Below are positions 16,211 through 24,406 of a stretch of 44,948 nt of DNA, in pieces. The stretch spans positions 1 to 44,948 of the forward strand of contig JASHNZ010000043.1 of assembly GCA_030041355.1 (NCBI GenBank). The letters are read 5' to 3'. The DNA is from Nitrososphaerales archaeon. Its GTDB lineage: Archaea; Thermoproteota; Nitrososphaeria; Nitrososphaerales; CADDZS01. Numbering within the stretch: position 1 is the stretch's first letter; the number at the start of each line of letters is the position of its first letter. Made by a program: the position numbers and the translations under genes. Below the pieces are notes generated by a model. That model saw only the letters and a list, made by a program, of their open reading frames with translations, was not told where the DNA came from and made no database searches.

Positions 16211-16600
16211 TTATTGTTTGCTTGCCTTGTTTTGTTTAGTGGAAATGCTCGGAGCTATCTTCTCGGTCTTCCAGATGTTGTTCTGAGCTCTAAAGCCCAT
16301 CACGAGCAATGCTCCGCCGAGTGTCTCCATCAGGGAACCGAATGCAACATTGTATTGGGCAAGTCCTCCCATTCCGCTAAGTGCTTGCCCGGATCCAGTT
16401 TCAAGGAATAGCTGTCCAACAATGAAGAAAAAAACCGAGATTGAAATGAATTTCCACCCACTGCTCAGCAGACCACCTTTGAAGCCTTTAAGATTCTTTA
16501 CTGCGTAGAATGCCATGGCGATAAAGACGCCAATTGTGGCTAGGCTGAAGATTGAGCCGAGAACCATAGTTGATATATTCATCATTGTCCTGAAATTCAC
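16211..16600 (-). CDS. Small membrane protein with three helices
   Basis: A 129-residue protein with hydrophobic segments at about 11-34, 47-66 and 80-102, and a basic cytoplasmic-looking tail. I do not recognise a family. The GTG start at 16600 overlaps the stop of the upstream gene in a GTGA arrangement, so the two are translationally coupled; a later ATG (16585) with the ggaggtg site upstream is an alternative. The coupling suggests that this protein is the membrane partner of the NitrOD5-like domain protein encoded just before it, perhaps a sensor or anchor (inference). Confidence 0.75.
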   Translation of the reverse strand: MNFRTMMNISTMVLGSIFSLATIGVFIAMAFYAVKNLKGFKGGLLSSGWKFISISVFFFIVGQLFLETGSGQALSGMGGLAQYNVAFGSLMETLGGALLVMGFRAQNNIWKTEKIAPSISTKQNKASKQ

Positions 16601-16914
16601 CTCCGGGATTGATTGCGAGCTTCAACGATCGCTCGAGTTAGGCTGTCCGATAGTGTGACATCGCTCGGATGAAGTCGTTCCGAGATTACCGCAACTATTG
16701 ATGCTTCGACATGAAAAGCCCTTTCGCCGAAGAAGGTTCTCAGACACTCCGAGAATAATTCTGGCTTTCTCACGATGTCCTTCCTGTCCTGATTGTATAC
16801 AGTCTGAAACCTGTAATAGATCACGGTCTTCACTGAGGATCCAAAGACATCCAAACCTCTATCGATGCACTCGAGGATCCTTTCATCTCCAGGTACGGAA
16901 AGTTGCAGTGACAA
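16597..16914 (-). CDS. NitrOD5-like small domain protein (copy 1)
   Basis: A 105-residue soluble protein. Residues about 15-80 contain LDVFGSSVKTVIYYRF, then RKDIVRKPELFSECL and FFGERAFHVEASI. The same pattern, LDxFGxSVKxVxYxxF...RxDIxxxPxLF...FGExA, recurs in the gene at 25719-26066. It resembles the NitrOD5 output domain described from archaeal signalling proteins; the name comes from memory of the pattern, not from a search. Such domains usually end response regulators, but here the domain stands alone, coupled to a three-helix membrane protein. The start is TTG at 16914. Function unknown; a regulatory interaction role is the best guess. Confidence 0.7.
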   Translation of the reverse strand: MSLQLSVPGDERILECIDRGLDVFGSSVKTVIYYRFQTVYNQDRKDIVRKPELFSECLRTFFGERAFHVEASIVAVISERLHPSDVTLSDSLTRAIVEARNQSRR

Positions 16915-17213
16915 ACTCTTCCCTATTTTGACTGAAATATTCCTTATGACATACTATTTTGCCCCTGTGGAGGCAGGATACGAATTTGTAATCTTTTTGA
17001 CAGTGGTAGGAGATCAATTCGCTGACGAAAGCAATCGACTCTCTGCTATGAGAGCATAGTTCTTTTCATAAGATGGTTTGAGATAACATTTGGAAACAAA
17101 AAAAACCAAATAACAAACCAACACATCATGATCAGTCCTCGAACATCGTCCGTAGCTTTGTTCACCAGTATGTCTCAGCTTCTGAACAAAGCGGGAAGAA
17201 GGGAGCAATTACC

Positions 17214-17777
17214 TTGCTCCTTCTGCATGGCACCGGTGGAAATGAAAACGATCTGATCCCTCTCGGTCGCAAGCTTGCACCAGACGCTCCTCTACTCAGC
17301 CCTAGAGGAAAAATCCTTGAATCAGGCATGCCCCGGTTTTTCAAAAGGCTCGCAGAGGGCGTATTTGATATTGATGATCTGAGGTTTAGGACAAACGAGC
17401 TCGCAGATTTTGTTGCAGCTGCCTCAAAAGAATACAGGTTTGATCCAAATTCCGTCATAGCCGTCGGCTTTTCGAACGGAGCCAATATTGCGGCAAGCAT
17501 GCTTTTGCTTCGTACGGAGGCCCTGTGCGGCGCAGTTCTGTTTAGAGCGATGCTACCCCTAGTCCCAGAGAAACTTCCAAATCTTTCAGGCAAGTACATA
17601 TTCTTGTCTGCAGGAAGATATGACCAAATTGTCACAATTGGTCAAGTAGAGAAACTACATCAACTCCTCACCGAGTCCGGAGCCAAAGTAACGATGAACT
17701 GGGCCCAATCGGATCATTCTCTAATCCAAGAAGAGATTCGAAAAGCAAGCAACTTCCTCCAAGCGCAGTTCTCCTAG
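17214..17777 (+). CDS. Phospholipase/carboxylesterase-type alpha/beta hydrolase, start unclear
   Basis: A small hydrolase of the carboxylesterase (YpfH-like) group. From the TTG at 17214 it has 187 residues: LHGTGGNENDLIPLG forms the oxyanion region, Ser87 lies in VGFSNGANIA, Asp137 in SAGRYDQIV and His168 in QSDHSL, giving a full triad. The open frame continues upstream to an in-frame TGA at 17079-17081, and the stretch VHQYVSASEQSGKKGAIT before the TTG looks like the normal N-terminus of the family, yet it contains no ATG, GTG or TTG. Either translation begins at a non-standard codon (ATC at 17145, ATT at 17208), or a start was lost, or the base sequence has an error. An ATG at 17128 is in a different frame. 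Confidence 0.75.
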   Translation: MLLLHGTGGNENDLIPLGRKLAPDAPLLSPRGKILESGMPRFFKRLAEGVFDIDDLRFRTNELADFVAAASKEYRFDPNSVIAVGFSNGANIAASMLLLRTEALCGAVLFRAMLPLVPEKLPNLSGKYIFLSAGRYDQIVTIGQVEKLHQLLTESGAKVTMNWAQSDHSLIQEEIRKASNFLQAQFS

Positions 17778-17815
17778 CAAAGGAAACAAGACAACTTCTG
17801 CAAATTCTATTGAAA

Positions 17816-18424
17816 TTAGTTGATAACGAACTTTTTCCATTCCTTAACGGATAAGCGAATCTCCCGTCTTAGATCTCGAGTGTCTTCTGTTCCAAGCTTC
17901 TTGTAAAGATCCTCAATTGTAGCGGTCTTTCGACCGAGGATCATCTTAGCAAACTCGTCTGGGTCTCTCGCTTTTTTGAAAGGAGTTCTCATTATGAAGT
18001 AATTACCCGAGATCTTCTTCCCCTTAATCGGATAATTCGGCCTCCTGTATAGTATCACCCGAGTTCCGGGTTTTGATTGTCTATTGATTCTTGCCATGAT
18101 CTGCAATCCAATGTCAACTATGGAATAGATGATTGTAGCCTTTCTGTATGAAGCGAAGCTGAAATCAGAGTGTTTGATGAAAATATTCTTGTATCCTGAC
18201 TTTTCGACGGCAAGTTTTGCTCGCTTGAACCTGTCAATGTGATTCTCATATCCAACGGCAAGTTTTACCCGCGGTGCAATCCAAACGCACGGACGACCGT
18301 AGCCGCAACCCAGATCATAGAAAACATCTTTTTTCTTGGAAAGTCTAATTCTATTCAGGAGGTTCATGAATTCGTCTCTCGATGTTGCAATTGGCGAGCC
18401 TCGCCAAAGAGCAGATTTTCTCAA
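17816..18424 (-). CDS. Class I SAM-dependent methyltransferase-like protein
   Basis: A 202-residue protein with a Rossmann-type methyltransferase core. Motif I is VFYDLGCGYGRPCVW (residues 34-48), followed by AVGYENHIDRFKRAK for motif II, where an acidic residue would hold the SAM ribose, and HSDFSF as a motif III-like segment. The N-terminal GSPIATSRDEFMNLL and the general build recall small archaeal methyltransferases related to the DOT1/protein-methyltransferase groups, but the substrate is unknown. The C-terminal third is basic. The start is TTG at 18424; the frame is open a further nine codons upstream but without a standard start. It converges with the carboxylesterase gene, with 38 bases between the stops. 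Confidence 0.75.
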   Translation of the reverse strand: MRKSALWRGSPIATSRDEFMNLLNRIRLSKKKDVFYDLGCGYGRPCVWIAPRVKLAVGYENHIDRFKRAKLAVEKSGYKNIFIKHSDFSFASYRKATIIYSIVDIGLQIMARINRQSKPGTRVILYRRPNYPIKGKKISGNYFIMRTPFKKARDPDEFAKMILGRKTATIEDLYKKLGTEDTRDLRREIRLSVKEWKKFVIN

Positions 18425-18536
18425 AAAATTATTCGCTTTGTTCCAGAAAACTCATCAGATGCTTATTTGTAAAGGGCTTGAGTATCGGTTCTTAAACAGC
18501 CCGAATCAATAATAGAAACGGAAGTGGAACGAGAAT

Positions 18537-18884
18537 ATGATCCCTCAGGCAAATGAAAGGATTGTGAAGGAAGTTGAAAAGTGGGACGGAGTAACGGCTT
18601 CACCCCATCGTTTTGGAGGAACGGAGTTCAGGGTGGGCAGGCGAGAGATAGGTCATGTGCATGGCAATTACCAAGCTGATATTGCTTTTCCACTGGAAGT
18701 TAGAAATCAGCTCATAAGCGAAAAGAAAGCCGAGCCGCATCATATTCTACACAATAGCGGATGGATTACATTTCGATTCAGAAAAGAGAGCGATATAGAG
18801 CATGCCGTTGAACTATTCAAATTGTCGTACAGTCTCGCGAGAATGAAGCAAGAGGTTCAAAAACCATCAGGTGCGACAAAATGA
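18537..18884 (+). CDS. Luciferase-domain (DUF5519) protein
   Basis: A 115-residue protein matching the DUF5519 or luciferase-domain family. Diagnostic motifs are SPHRFGGTEFRVGRREIGHV (residues 22-41) with a further His just after it (HVHGN), and PHHILHNSGWITFRF. The family is defined by similarity to a dinoflagellate-type luciferase domain, and most microbial members have no known activity; the many conserved His suggest ligand or metal binding (inference). It starts at an ATG, has an A/T-rich promoter candidate (ttcttaaac) about 40 bases before, and converges with the broken luciferase-like monooxygenase gene. The shared word luciferase is coincidental: these are different folds. Confidence 0.85.
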   Translation: MIPQANERIVKEVEKWDGVTASPHRFGGTEFRVGRREIGHVHGNYQADIAFPLEVRNQLISEKKAEPHHILHNSGWITFRFRKESDIEHAVELFKLSYSLARMKQEVQKPSGATK

Positions 18885-18981
18885 ATTGCGATGTTGCGAT
18901 CTATAGTTAGTTTGGGTTGGAGACCAAGCACTGTTGATTGTGACATTTTGTTCTCATGGGTTTAACAAATTTCATTTTCTT

Positions 18982-19818
18982 TTAGGTGTACGATGAAATT
19001 ACATTATCGGCAAAATCCTTCATCGATTCTCCATACTGATCTCTTGGAAATCCTACTATGAAGTATTCAATTCTGTTATTCTTTGCGTCAGAGACTTGTT
19101 TTGCCACCGTGCTGCGATCATATTTTTCTCTGTTGAATGAAAGTGAAGCAAATTGTATTTTTTCCTTGCGAGAATTCTTTTGTGCCGACTCTAGCACAAT
19201 ATTTTTCGCTTTTTCATACCCAATCTCCACCCACGGAGGAATAAGACAAATGTCGGCGTACTTGCCTGCCATTCGAAGCATTCGCGGGCTGAGGCCTCCG
19301 AATAGCAACGGAGGATGTGGTTTCTGAGCCGGTTTGGGTTCCAAGACCGCTCTCTTAGCTGAGTAATGTTGTCCCTTGTAGTCGACTTTGTCTTTTGCAG
19401 TCCATAGCTCCAGAATGAGCTTAAGACCTTCAAGGGTCTTGTCTACGCGAATTTTAGGCGGATCCCAGACACCGTAGCCTTCAAATTCGGTCTGCGACCA
19501 CCCTGCTCCAACACCCAAGAAGGTCCTCCCCTTTGATATTACATCAAGCGTGGAGATCTGCTTTGCAAGCATTCCTGGCGGTCGAAGGGGGATCGGTGTA
19601 ACCAGCGTTCCAAAGTGAAGTTTCTGCGTTTTTCCGGCGAGATATGTAAGCGTGATCCAAGTTTCAAGTGTAGAATCGCCTCAGCGATCTTCACCCCACA
19701 TGTAATGATCAGGTAGCGCAAAACCCCAGTAGCCGATTTCGTCCGCTATAGGAACGTTCTTCGCAATCGAGTCCCAACCGCTATGCCAATTTCCTGATTG
19801 AAGTATGAATTCCAGAAT
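18982..19818 (-). pseudogene. Luciferase-like (F420-type) monooxygenase, broken by in-frame TGA
   Basis: The last 196 codons read as the C-terminal two thirds of a bacterial-luciferase-like TIM-barrel enzyme: MLAKQISTLDVISKGRTFLG, VGAGWSQTEFEGYG, PPLLFGGLSPRMLRMAG. In the same frame upstream come KLHFGTLVTPIPLRPPG and, before that, LQSGNWHSGWDSIAKNVPI and WGFALPDHYMWGEDR, all expected N-terminal motifs of the family. The two parts are separated by one TGA at 19679-19681, directly between GEDR and GDSTLETW. A single C-to-T change in a CGA codon explains it. The upstream end also lacks a standard start: the frame begins ATT-CTG after a TGA. A promoter-like tatctttta remains about 35-42 bases before it. 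Likely a recent pseudogene; a sequencing error or a restart at the internal ATG (19572) cannot be excluded. Confidence 0.8.
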
Positions 19819-19914
19819 AGCTCACTAGTCTAGCAAGGATAGAACTAGAACTAAAAGATATTCGGACCAGTAAAGGCAACGTCATTTAAGTGAGAGGCTG
19901 TTTACAGACATCAT

Positions 19915-20913
19915 CTAGATTGTTTTGAAATCTGAGGTCCAGCTCCACTTGCGTTGTCTTGCACCGTGCTTCGTATAGATCTTGTGGATCTTGGAGCAAG
20001 CATTCTCCATGGCTGTAATCTCGGGTCGAATTAGTTTCGTTAGTTTCTCGACTTCATCTCCAAATGTCGTTTCGAGCTGCTCAATCGTCTCGCTGAGATA
20101 GATCGCCGAGAGAAAAAGATAGTATTCTTTTGAACGAAGATATTTTGGCTGGCTATTGTCTTCGCTCTTTTCCCCGTCGTTGGTTATTGCATCTAGCATT
20201 GTAGTTTTGCTTGATGTTTCATTAGCATCAGAGAATTCCTTCTGAACCTTTGGAAGCTCGATTTCATTTAACAGTTCTATTGGAAGGGTTTCTTGTTTTG
20301 TGGCGCAGGCCATGGTGGCGTCCGCCATGTACAGCGTTATAGTCTCGACTTGTTCTGGATAGAGCTGAAAGACAAGGGGTGCGAAAACTGCAGAAACTCT
20401 GCGTTGAGAGGCCCTGATCTGTTCTACGGCCTGCTGAAATGTCATAAGTGCTTTGGGAGTGAGGTCAACCTCTTGGGTTTCTCCAGAGTTGTCGGGCATA
20501 GTCATTCCGAGCTTAATAGTTGAATCAGCCAGGACCTTGATCAAAATCAGGTTTTTTTGAATTCGGACAAATATTTCGCGTTGTAATGACCTCTCGATTA
20601 TCGTTGCAAGATGCAATTTTTCCTTCTGATTGGATGTGAGCGCGTCGGCTCTGTAAGCCGTTCCTTCCGTCAAAGCCTGCATAGAAAGGGCGTCGACCTT
20701 ATGTCCAACAGGACCGTCCTCAATTCCGAACTGTTCTTGGATGGTTCTTGGAAGCAAGCTATGTTCCTCTAATTTTGTTTCACCATCTAGTTTCCTCGCA
20801 GATATATTCAGTATGGAGGCGAGATGTGGATTTGACCTGATATATCGGAAACCGCGGTTCCGTTCCATCTTCGGTTGGTGGGTGAAAATCTCATAGGTTA
20901 TTCTCCACTCCAT
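19915..20913 (-). CDS. Hypothetical soluble protein, 332 residues
   Basis: I do not recognise a family. The protein is hydrophilic and predicted mostly helical, with long amphipathic stretches (for example about 90-130 and 150-190) and an acidic, Ser/Thr/Asn-rich linker around residues 225-255, so it probably has two domains. It has no signal peptide and no membrane segment. It is divergent from the equally unknown gene at 21123, across a 209-base spacer that likely holds both promoters. An ATG starts the reading frame. The pair is the clearest candidate for accessory DNA in this part of the window, though no mobile-element gene is adjacent. Confidence 0.7.
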   Translation of the reverse strand: MEWRITYEIFTHQPKMERNRGFRYIRSNPHLASILNISARKLDGETKLEEHSLLPRTIQEQFGIEDGPVGHKVDALSMQALTEGTAYRADALTSNQKEKLHLATIIERSLQREIFVRIQKNLILIKVLADSTIKLGMTMPDNSGETQEVDLTPKALMTFQQAVEQIRASQRRVSAVFAPLVFQLYPEQVETITLYMADATMACATKQETLPIELLNEIELPKVQKEFSDANETSSKTTMLDAITNDGEKSEDNSQPKYLRSKEYYLFLSAIYLSETIEQLETTFGDEVEKLTKLIRPEITAMENACSKIHKIYTKHGARQRKWSWTSDFKTI

Positions 20914-21122
20914 TAGACTTGCATGGTAACTTCATCGGATCGACTTTCAGGATTACAGTCGTCTTTTCTGGTTCCTGTACGATCGCTTCGCGAGTGTGAT
21001 GGGCTACGGACTACCGATCTGTCGGGACTATCATCTTTTTCGTGGCTAGTTTTCAATATAGGATTTCGGAATCCACATCAGTTTAATATGAAAAAGAAGA
21101 TAAAACGCTCCGCAGAATTCTT

Positions 21123-22199
21123 GTGAAAATTCCATCGAATAGCTCTTTACCCAATCAATGCAAAGACACAATGCGTCACAAGATGACGAGTTCATTTGGT
21201 TTCAAGGATTTCGAAGGTACCCCCGAAGAATCTGCGTTCTGGAATGTGGCAAGCGAGGACCAACGCGTGGCCATCAAGAAAAAGCACGTTGATACTGGCC
21301 AATGTCTGCTTTGCATGATTGATGAACTAATACCTCAGAAAGCGCCCGAGCCCAAGAAGGCCCGTGAGCTTGAGTCGAAGGCGATACGCAAGCAAACCAT
21401 TTCCAAGAAAATTGCCGGTGGTATCATCAACAGAAGTCATGAGCAAGTGGAGGCTTTGTCACAAAACCTCAAGGTTTCCTGGGCATGGCACAATGAAGAA
21501 CAAGGTATAGTTGCATGGACTTTGCAAAATAGCGGTTCGCAAGAGGTTACAGGCATCCTCTTTCGGAACTCCTATTACTTTGGAAACGCGTACTGGCCAG
21601 TCTATGTGAACAATCTTGGATTTGCAGTAGCTTTTGCGACAAAACTTGAACCACTCGCTGAAAAGTCTATTCAAAGCAACTCCCTTCCACTGGGGATAGT
21701 TTCATGGAAGCAGCCCGATGGTTCTTACAAGAGCATCATATCGTTCATATTTACTTTAGCCGTGGGTCAAACCTGGCAAGTGCTTGAAGGGGGCTACTCT
21801 CGCGTGATGCCGCCCAAAAATATCGGCGTCTACGAGGTAAACTTGATCTCAGAGTCTGATTTCTCCATTGTATATGATCAGCGCCATGTCGACGCATGGG
21901 ACGAGCATACTGATACTTATGACCAAGGATACGCCCTAAATCCAAATACGTTTAGGACGGTGCAGGTCGTAGCGCCTCCTGAAGCACCATTCGCTCACTT
22001 GTTTGAAGACATAATACAACAAGGAACGTCGTTTCCAGCTGTTCCCAAGGGCGACGTAGAAGCAGAATCAGCAGCAGAAGAAGAAGGAGCCCCTATAGAA
22101 CTAGAACCGGCAGCAAGCCCAGCCTCAGGAAATGAAAGCAGATTATGGGCGCTTCTCGCAAAGCACTCGGGATCACTTGGAAAAGACCGAGAATCTTGA
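21123..22199 (+). CDS. Hypothetical protein with Cys pair and beta-rich core
   Basis: A 358-residue soluble protein that I cannot assign. Layout: a hydrophilic N-terminus with a single C-x2-C (TGQCLLCMIDE, about residues 60-63), a basic helical stretch (about 75-105), then a beta-rich domain (about 115-280) with many aromatic residues and Gly, and an acidic Ala/Glu-rich tail (about 300-345). The start is GTG at 21123; a weak upstream frame (20923-21126) overlaps it as GTGA but looks non-coding. A possible TATA stretch (cagtttaatatg) lies about 35-45 bases upstream. Divergent from the unknown 332-residue gene. Confidence 0.65.
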   Translation: MKIPSNSSLPNQCKDTMRHKMTSSFGFKDFEGTPEESAFWNVASEDQRVAIKKKHVDTGQCLLCMIDELIPQKAPEPKKARELESKAIRKQTISKKIAGGIINRSHEQVEALSQNLKVSWAWHNEEQGIVAWTLQNSGSQEVTGILFRNSYYFGNAYWPVYVNNLGFAVAFATKLEPLAEKSIQSNSLPLGIVSWKQPDGSYKSIISFIFTLAVGQTWQVLEGGYSRVMPPKNIGVYEVNLISESDFSIVYDQRHVDAWDEHTDTYDQGYALNPNTFRTVQVVAPPEAPFAHLFEDIIQQGTSFPAVPKGDVEAESAAEEEGAPIELEPAASPASGNESRLWALLAKHSGSLGKDRES

Positions 22200-22292
22200 T
22201 TTTCTACGAACTTTTCCTTCAAACCCAAAGACTGCGTCCTTTCTGAATTCTCTGCGCAAAGTCGATTACTTTCCAAAATCATAGTGGCGGGC

Positions 22293-22832
22293 TCACGTTT
22301 TTCCCCTATGGTGAGGAAAACGTTCGCTTTTTTTGCTACGCTGAAAAACTAACCGGTCATCGAAACACTTGAGCCTATTTTTTCTTTTGAAATCTCTTTC
22401 GACAAATTTTGCCCGGCGTCTCCAAAGGCGAGTTACATATTCTTCGATTGAATGTTTCGAAGGTCTCCTTCCCTCGCTCAACATTCCTGGTCTTGATTTC
22501 CATCGCATGTCGAGCTTTGTTCTCCCGTTGGGTAGGTCCCTCAGCTTATAATCGAGGAATGACTCAGAATGATTGCCCAAGCCATAGGAGTGCCAACTGT
22601 TAGGAGGTTTTAAGGTGACTACGTGGCGTTCCCAGCCCCATCCCTTACCCACATCATAGAGGTTCTCAAAAACAACATGTTTTGAGTTACGTTTTAGGAT
22701 TCGACGCTCGCCTTTTTCGCCTCCGTATCTGAAATCTTGAGGAGTATAGTTCGTACACCATTTGTAGACAAATGGAAGTGGGGCGCGAAAGCTCATGGTG
22801 ACGTGAAATTTTCGAAATGACAGGCGAGGCAT
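22293..22832 (-). CDS. SRPBCC/START-like ligand-binding protein
   Basis: A 179-residue protein. The first 150 residues follow the polyketide-cyclase/START (SRPBCC) helix-grip pattern: FHVTMSFRAPLPFVYKWC, then a beta-rich middle (HVVFENLYDVGKGWGWERHV, TKLDMRWKSRP) and a long basic C-terminal helix (VTRLWRRRAKFVERDFKR). Such proteins bind hydrophobic ligands or catalyse cyclisations; no ligand can be assigned. The C-terminal tail is unusually rich in Arg/Lys. A TATA-like tataaaaac on the complement around 22884-22892 lies about 55 bases upstream, leaving room for a leader. Confidence 0.75.
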   Translation of the reverse strand: MPRLSFRKFHVTMSFRAPLPFVYKWCTNYTPQDFRYGGEKGERRILKRNSKHVVFENLYDVGKGWGWERHVVTLKPPNSWHSYGLGNHSESFLDYKLRDLPNGRTKLDMRWKSRPGMLSEGRRPSKHSIEEYVTRLWRRRAKFVERDFKRKNRLKCFDDRLVFQRSKKSERFPHHRGKT

Positions 22833-23051
22833 ATTTTCAATGAATTTTGACCTATTCTGCCTCTATTAAAAACGAGGCTGTTTTTATACTGCGACACTCC
22901 CTGCTTTTCCTCTCCTGCCTTCTCTGTGTGCTCCACCAATTCCTCGTGCAGCGAAAGATAGATCGTCCTGCAGGCCCTCCTCCCTAGTTTTACCAAAGAG
23001 TAGACTAACGATAAATCATAGTTCAATGCTTTGTGAGCAAAGGTTAGAATC

Positions 23052-23390
23052 ATGAGTTCAGAAAGTCTCGTAAAAGAAATTGTAATGTCGTATGTTAAGG
23101 CTTTGGATAGTCAAGACTACAAAGCTGCCAGAGAACTCTTGGGTGATAATGTTCGGGTCAAGGGGCCCTCAGGAGAGGCTTTCCGTAGCGCGAACGAATT
23201 CATCGAAATGCTACAAAAGCAGCGAGGAAAGTACGACTTGAAGAAGACGTTCGTCGACGGAGATGATGTTTGTCTACTTTATGATTTTGTTACTCCCCAA
23301 GTAAGAGCTTTCTTCTGCTCTTGGTATCAAGTCAAAGATGGAAGGATTGTTTCAATTCAAACAGTCTTTGACCCAAGACCCTTCGCTTAA
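23052..23390 (+). CDS. NTF2-like (SnoaL) protein
   Basis: A 112-residue protein with the cone-shaped NTF2 fold pattern: two N-terminal helices (VKEIVMSYVKALDSQDYKAA), LLGDNVRVKGPSG, the SANEFIEML helix and C-terminal strands ending with VKDGRIVSIQTVFDPRPFA. SnoaL-like members are small isomerases, hydrolases or carrier domains; no catalytic residues can be named here. It starts at ATG 23052 and is divergent from the SRPBCC gene, with 219 bases between the starts. Confidence 0.85.
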   Translation: MSSESLVKEIVMSYVKALDSQDYKAARELLGDNVRVKGPSGEAFRSANEFIEMLQKQRGKYDLKKTFVDGDDVCLLYDFVTPQVRAFFCSWYQVKDGRIVSIQTVFDPRPFA

Positions 23391-23514
23391 GCCCCAGAGG
23401 AGAAATAGCAATACAAACGCACATGCAGGGGCGCCAGTACCATTTAATAGTATAGAATTTGCAAAAAATATTTCTACAGACTGCACGTCGTTATCTCTCT
23501 TCTTGGTGTATTAA

Positions 23515-24171
23515 TTGGAATCTGAAAATAAAGCGTCGCTGCTATCCCCTCTCGGAGATTCTAAAAACTGGCTCTCGCAGAAATTAGATCTTCCTTTGTC
23601 AACGGAAAACTGGCGGCCGGCCCCGTTGGTGGGGCAAATTGTCTTGGTGACGACCTGCAACGAAGACGGCTCAACGAACATTGCTCCAAAATGTTGGGTC
23701 TCGATGATGGCTTCCGAGCCGCCTACGTTGGCATTCAACTGCAATCTTGAGCATTGGACAGCTCGGAACGTTCTCCGAAACAAGGAGTTCGTCGTGAACA
23801 TTCCTGGAGTAGAACTCGCGCAAAAGGTTTGGAATTCCAATCGATTACCCCATCCGCGGCCCATCGAGGTGGCAGGATTGACGGCCATTGCGTCGATCCA
23901 TGTCAAGCCCCCTCGTGTTGCTGAGTGTCGGGCTCATCTCGAATGCACTTTGAACCAGCATCTGATCTTTGGGAGTGAAGTTGTTCTATTTGGCCGGATT
24001 GTCGCGGCATCGGTCGACAAGGCGTTGGCAAAAGCGTCCGACCCATTCGCTGAAATGCAGTCATTTGTGTACCTTGAAGGAGGAACGTATGCAGTAATAG
24101 GCGGAGCCAATCATGTTCATTCGTCGCAATCAAGAAGCTCATTATCTGTCGATGCCCCTTACACAAACTAA
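23515..24171 (+). CDS. Flavin reductase-like FMN-binding protein
   Basis: A 218-residue protein of the flavin reductase-like (FMN-binding split barrel) family. Typical segments: RPAPLVGQIVLVTTCNEDG (about 34-52), NIAPKCWVSMMASEPPTLAF, where FMN contacts occur, RNVLRNKEFVVNIP, and the ALAKASDPFAEMQSFVYL tail. Members reduce flavins or use bound FMN for small oxidoreductions. The TTG at 23515 starts the frame; the first 30 residues are variable, so a later start is possible. The last 20 codons overlap, in a different frame, the hydrolase fragment at 24113, which suggests that the 3' end was formed by a rearrangement. Confidence 0.85.
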   Translation: MESENKASLLSPLGDSKNWLSQKLDLPLSTENWRPAPLVGQIVLVTTCNEDGSTNIAPKCWVSMMASEPPTLAFNCNLEHWTARNVLRNKEFVVNIPGVELAQKVWNSNRLPHPRPIEVAGLTAIASIHVKPPRVAECRAHLECTLNQHLIFGSEVVLFGRIVAASVDKALAKASDPFAEMQSFVYLEGGTYAVIGGANHVHSSQSRSSLSVDAPYTN

Positions 24172-24292
24172 GCTTTCAGCTCCTAAGAAAGAGATAGTCT
24201 GGTTTGAGAATTCAGCTCACATTCCATTTTTTGAGGAACTGGAGAGATTTGTGAATGAAGTGAAAAGAATAGCTACAGAAAACCAGAACTGA
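24113..24292 (+). pseudogene. Orphan C-terminus of an alpha/beta hydrolase
   Basis: From the ATG at 24113 a 59-codon frame, offset from the flavin reductase frame, ends at the TGA 24290-24292. Its second half reads LSAPKKEIVWFENSAHIPFF followed by EELERFVNEVKRIA. This is the closing segment of proline-iminopeptidase-type alpha/beta hydrolases, with the catalytic His in ENSAH. The nucleophile and acid parts are absent, and upstream lies only the flavin reductase gene. It is best read as a gene remnant left after the flavin reductase gene replaced or invaded a hydrolase gene; translation as a short peptide is possible but would be inactive as a hydrolase. Confidence 0.6.
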
Positions 24293-24406
24293 AAAGATCT
24301 ATCCGTACCTCGCACGCTCTGGCCTGACACTCTGAATTCACCTCTTTCTCCATACGATATTCCTTCCGGTATAAACCGTGGCCCGAAGATAGAAGGTAAT
24401 CTGATT

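Noticed and set aside
18537..19818. Idea that the luciferase-domain protein and the luciferase-like monooxygenase form a light-emitting pair
   Set aside because: They are unrelated folds sharing only a name, are convergent rather than co-transcribed, and the monooxygenase gene is broken.
20923..21126. 67-codon plus-strand frame ending in a GTGA overlap with the gene at 21123
   Set aside because: The overlap looks like coupling, but the peptide has no protein-like pattern and occupies the divergent promoter spacer.
22793..23053. 86-codon minus-strand frame overlapping the SRPBCC start
   Set aside because: It overlaps the SRPBCC gene on the same strand and includes that gene's probable TATA box; no motif.
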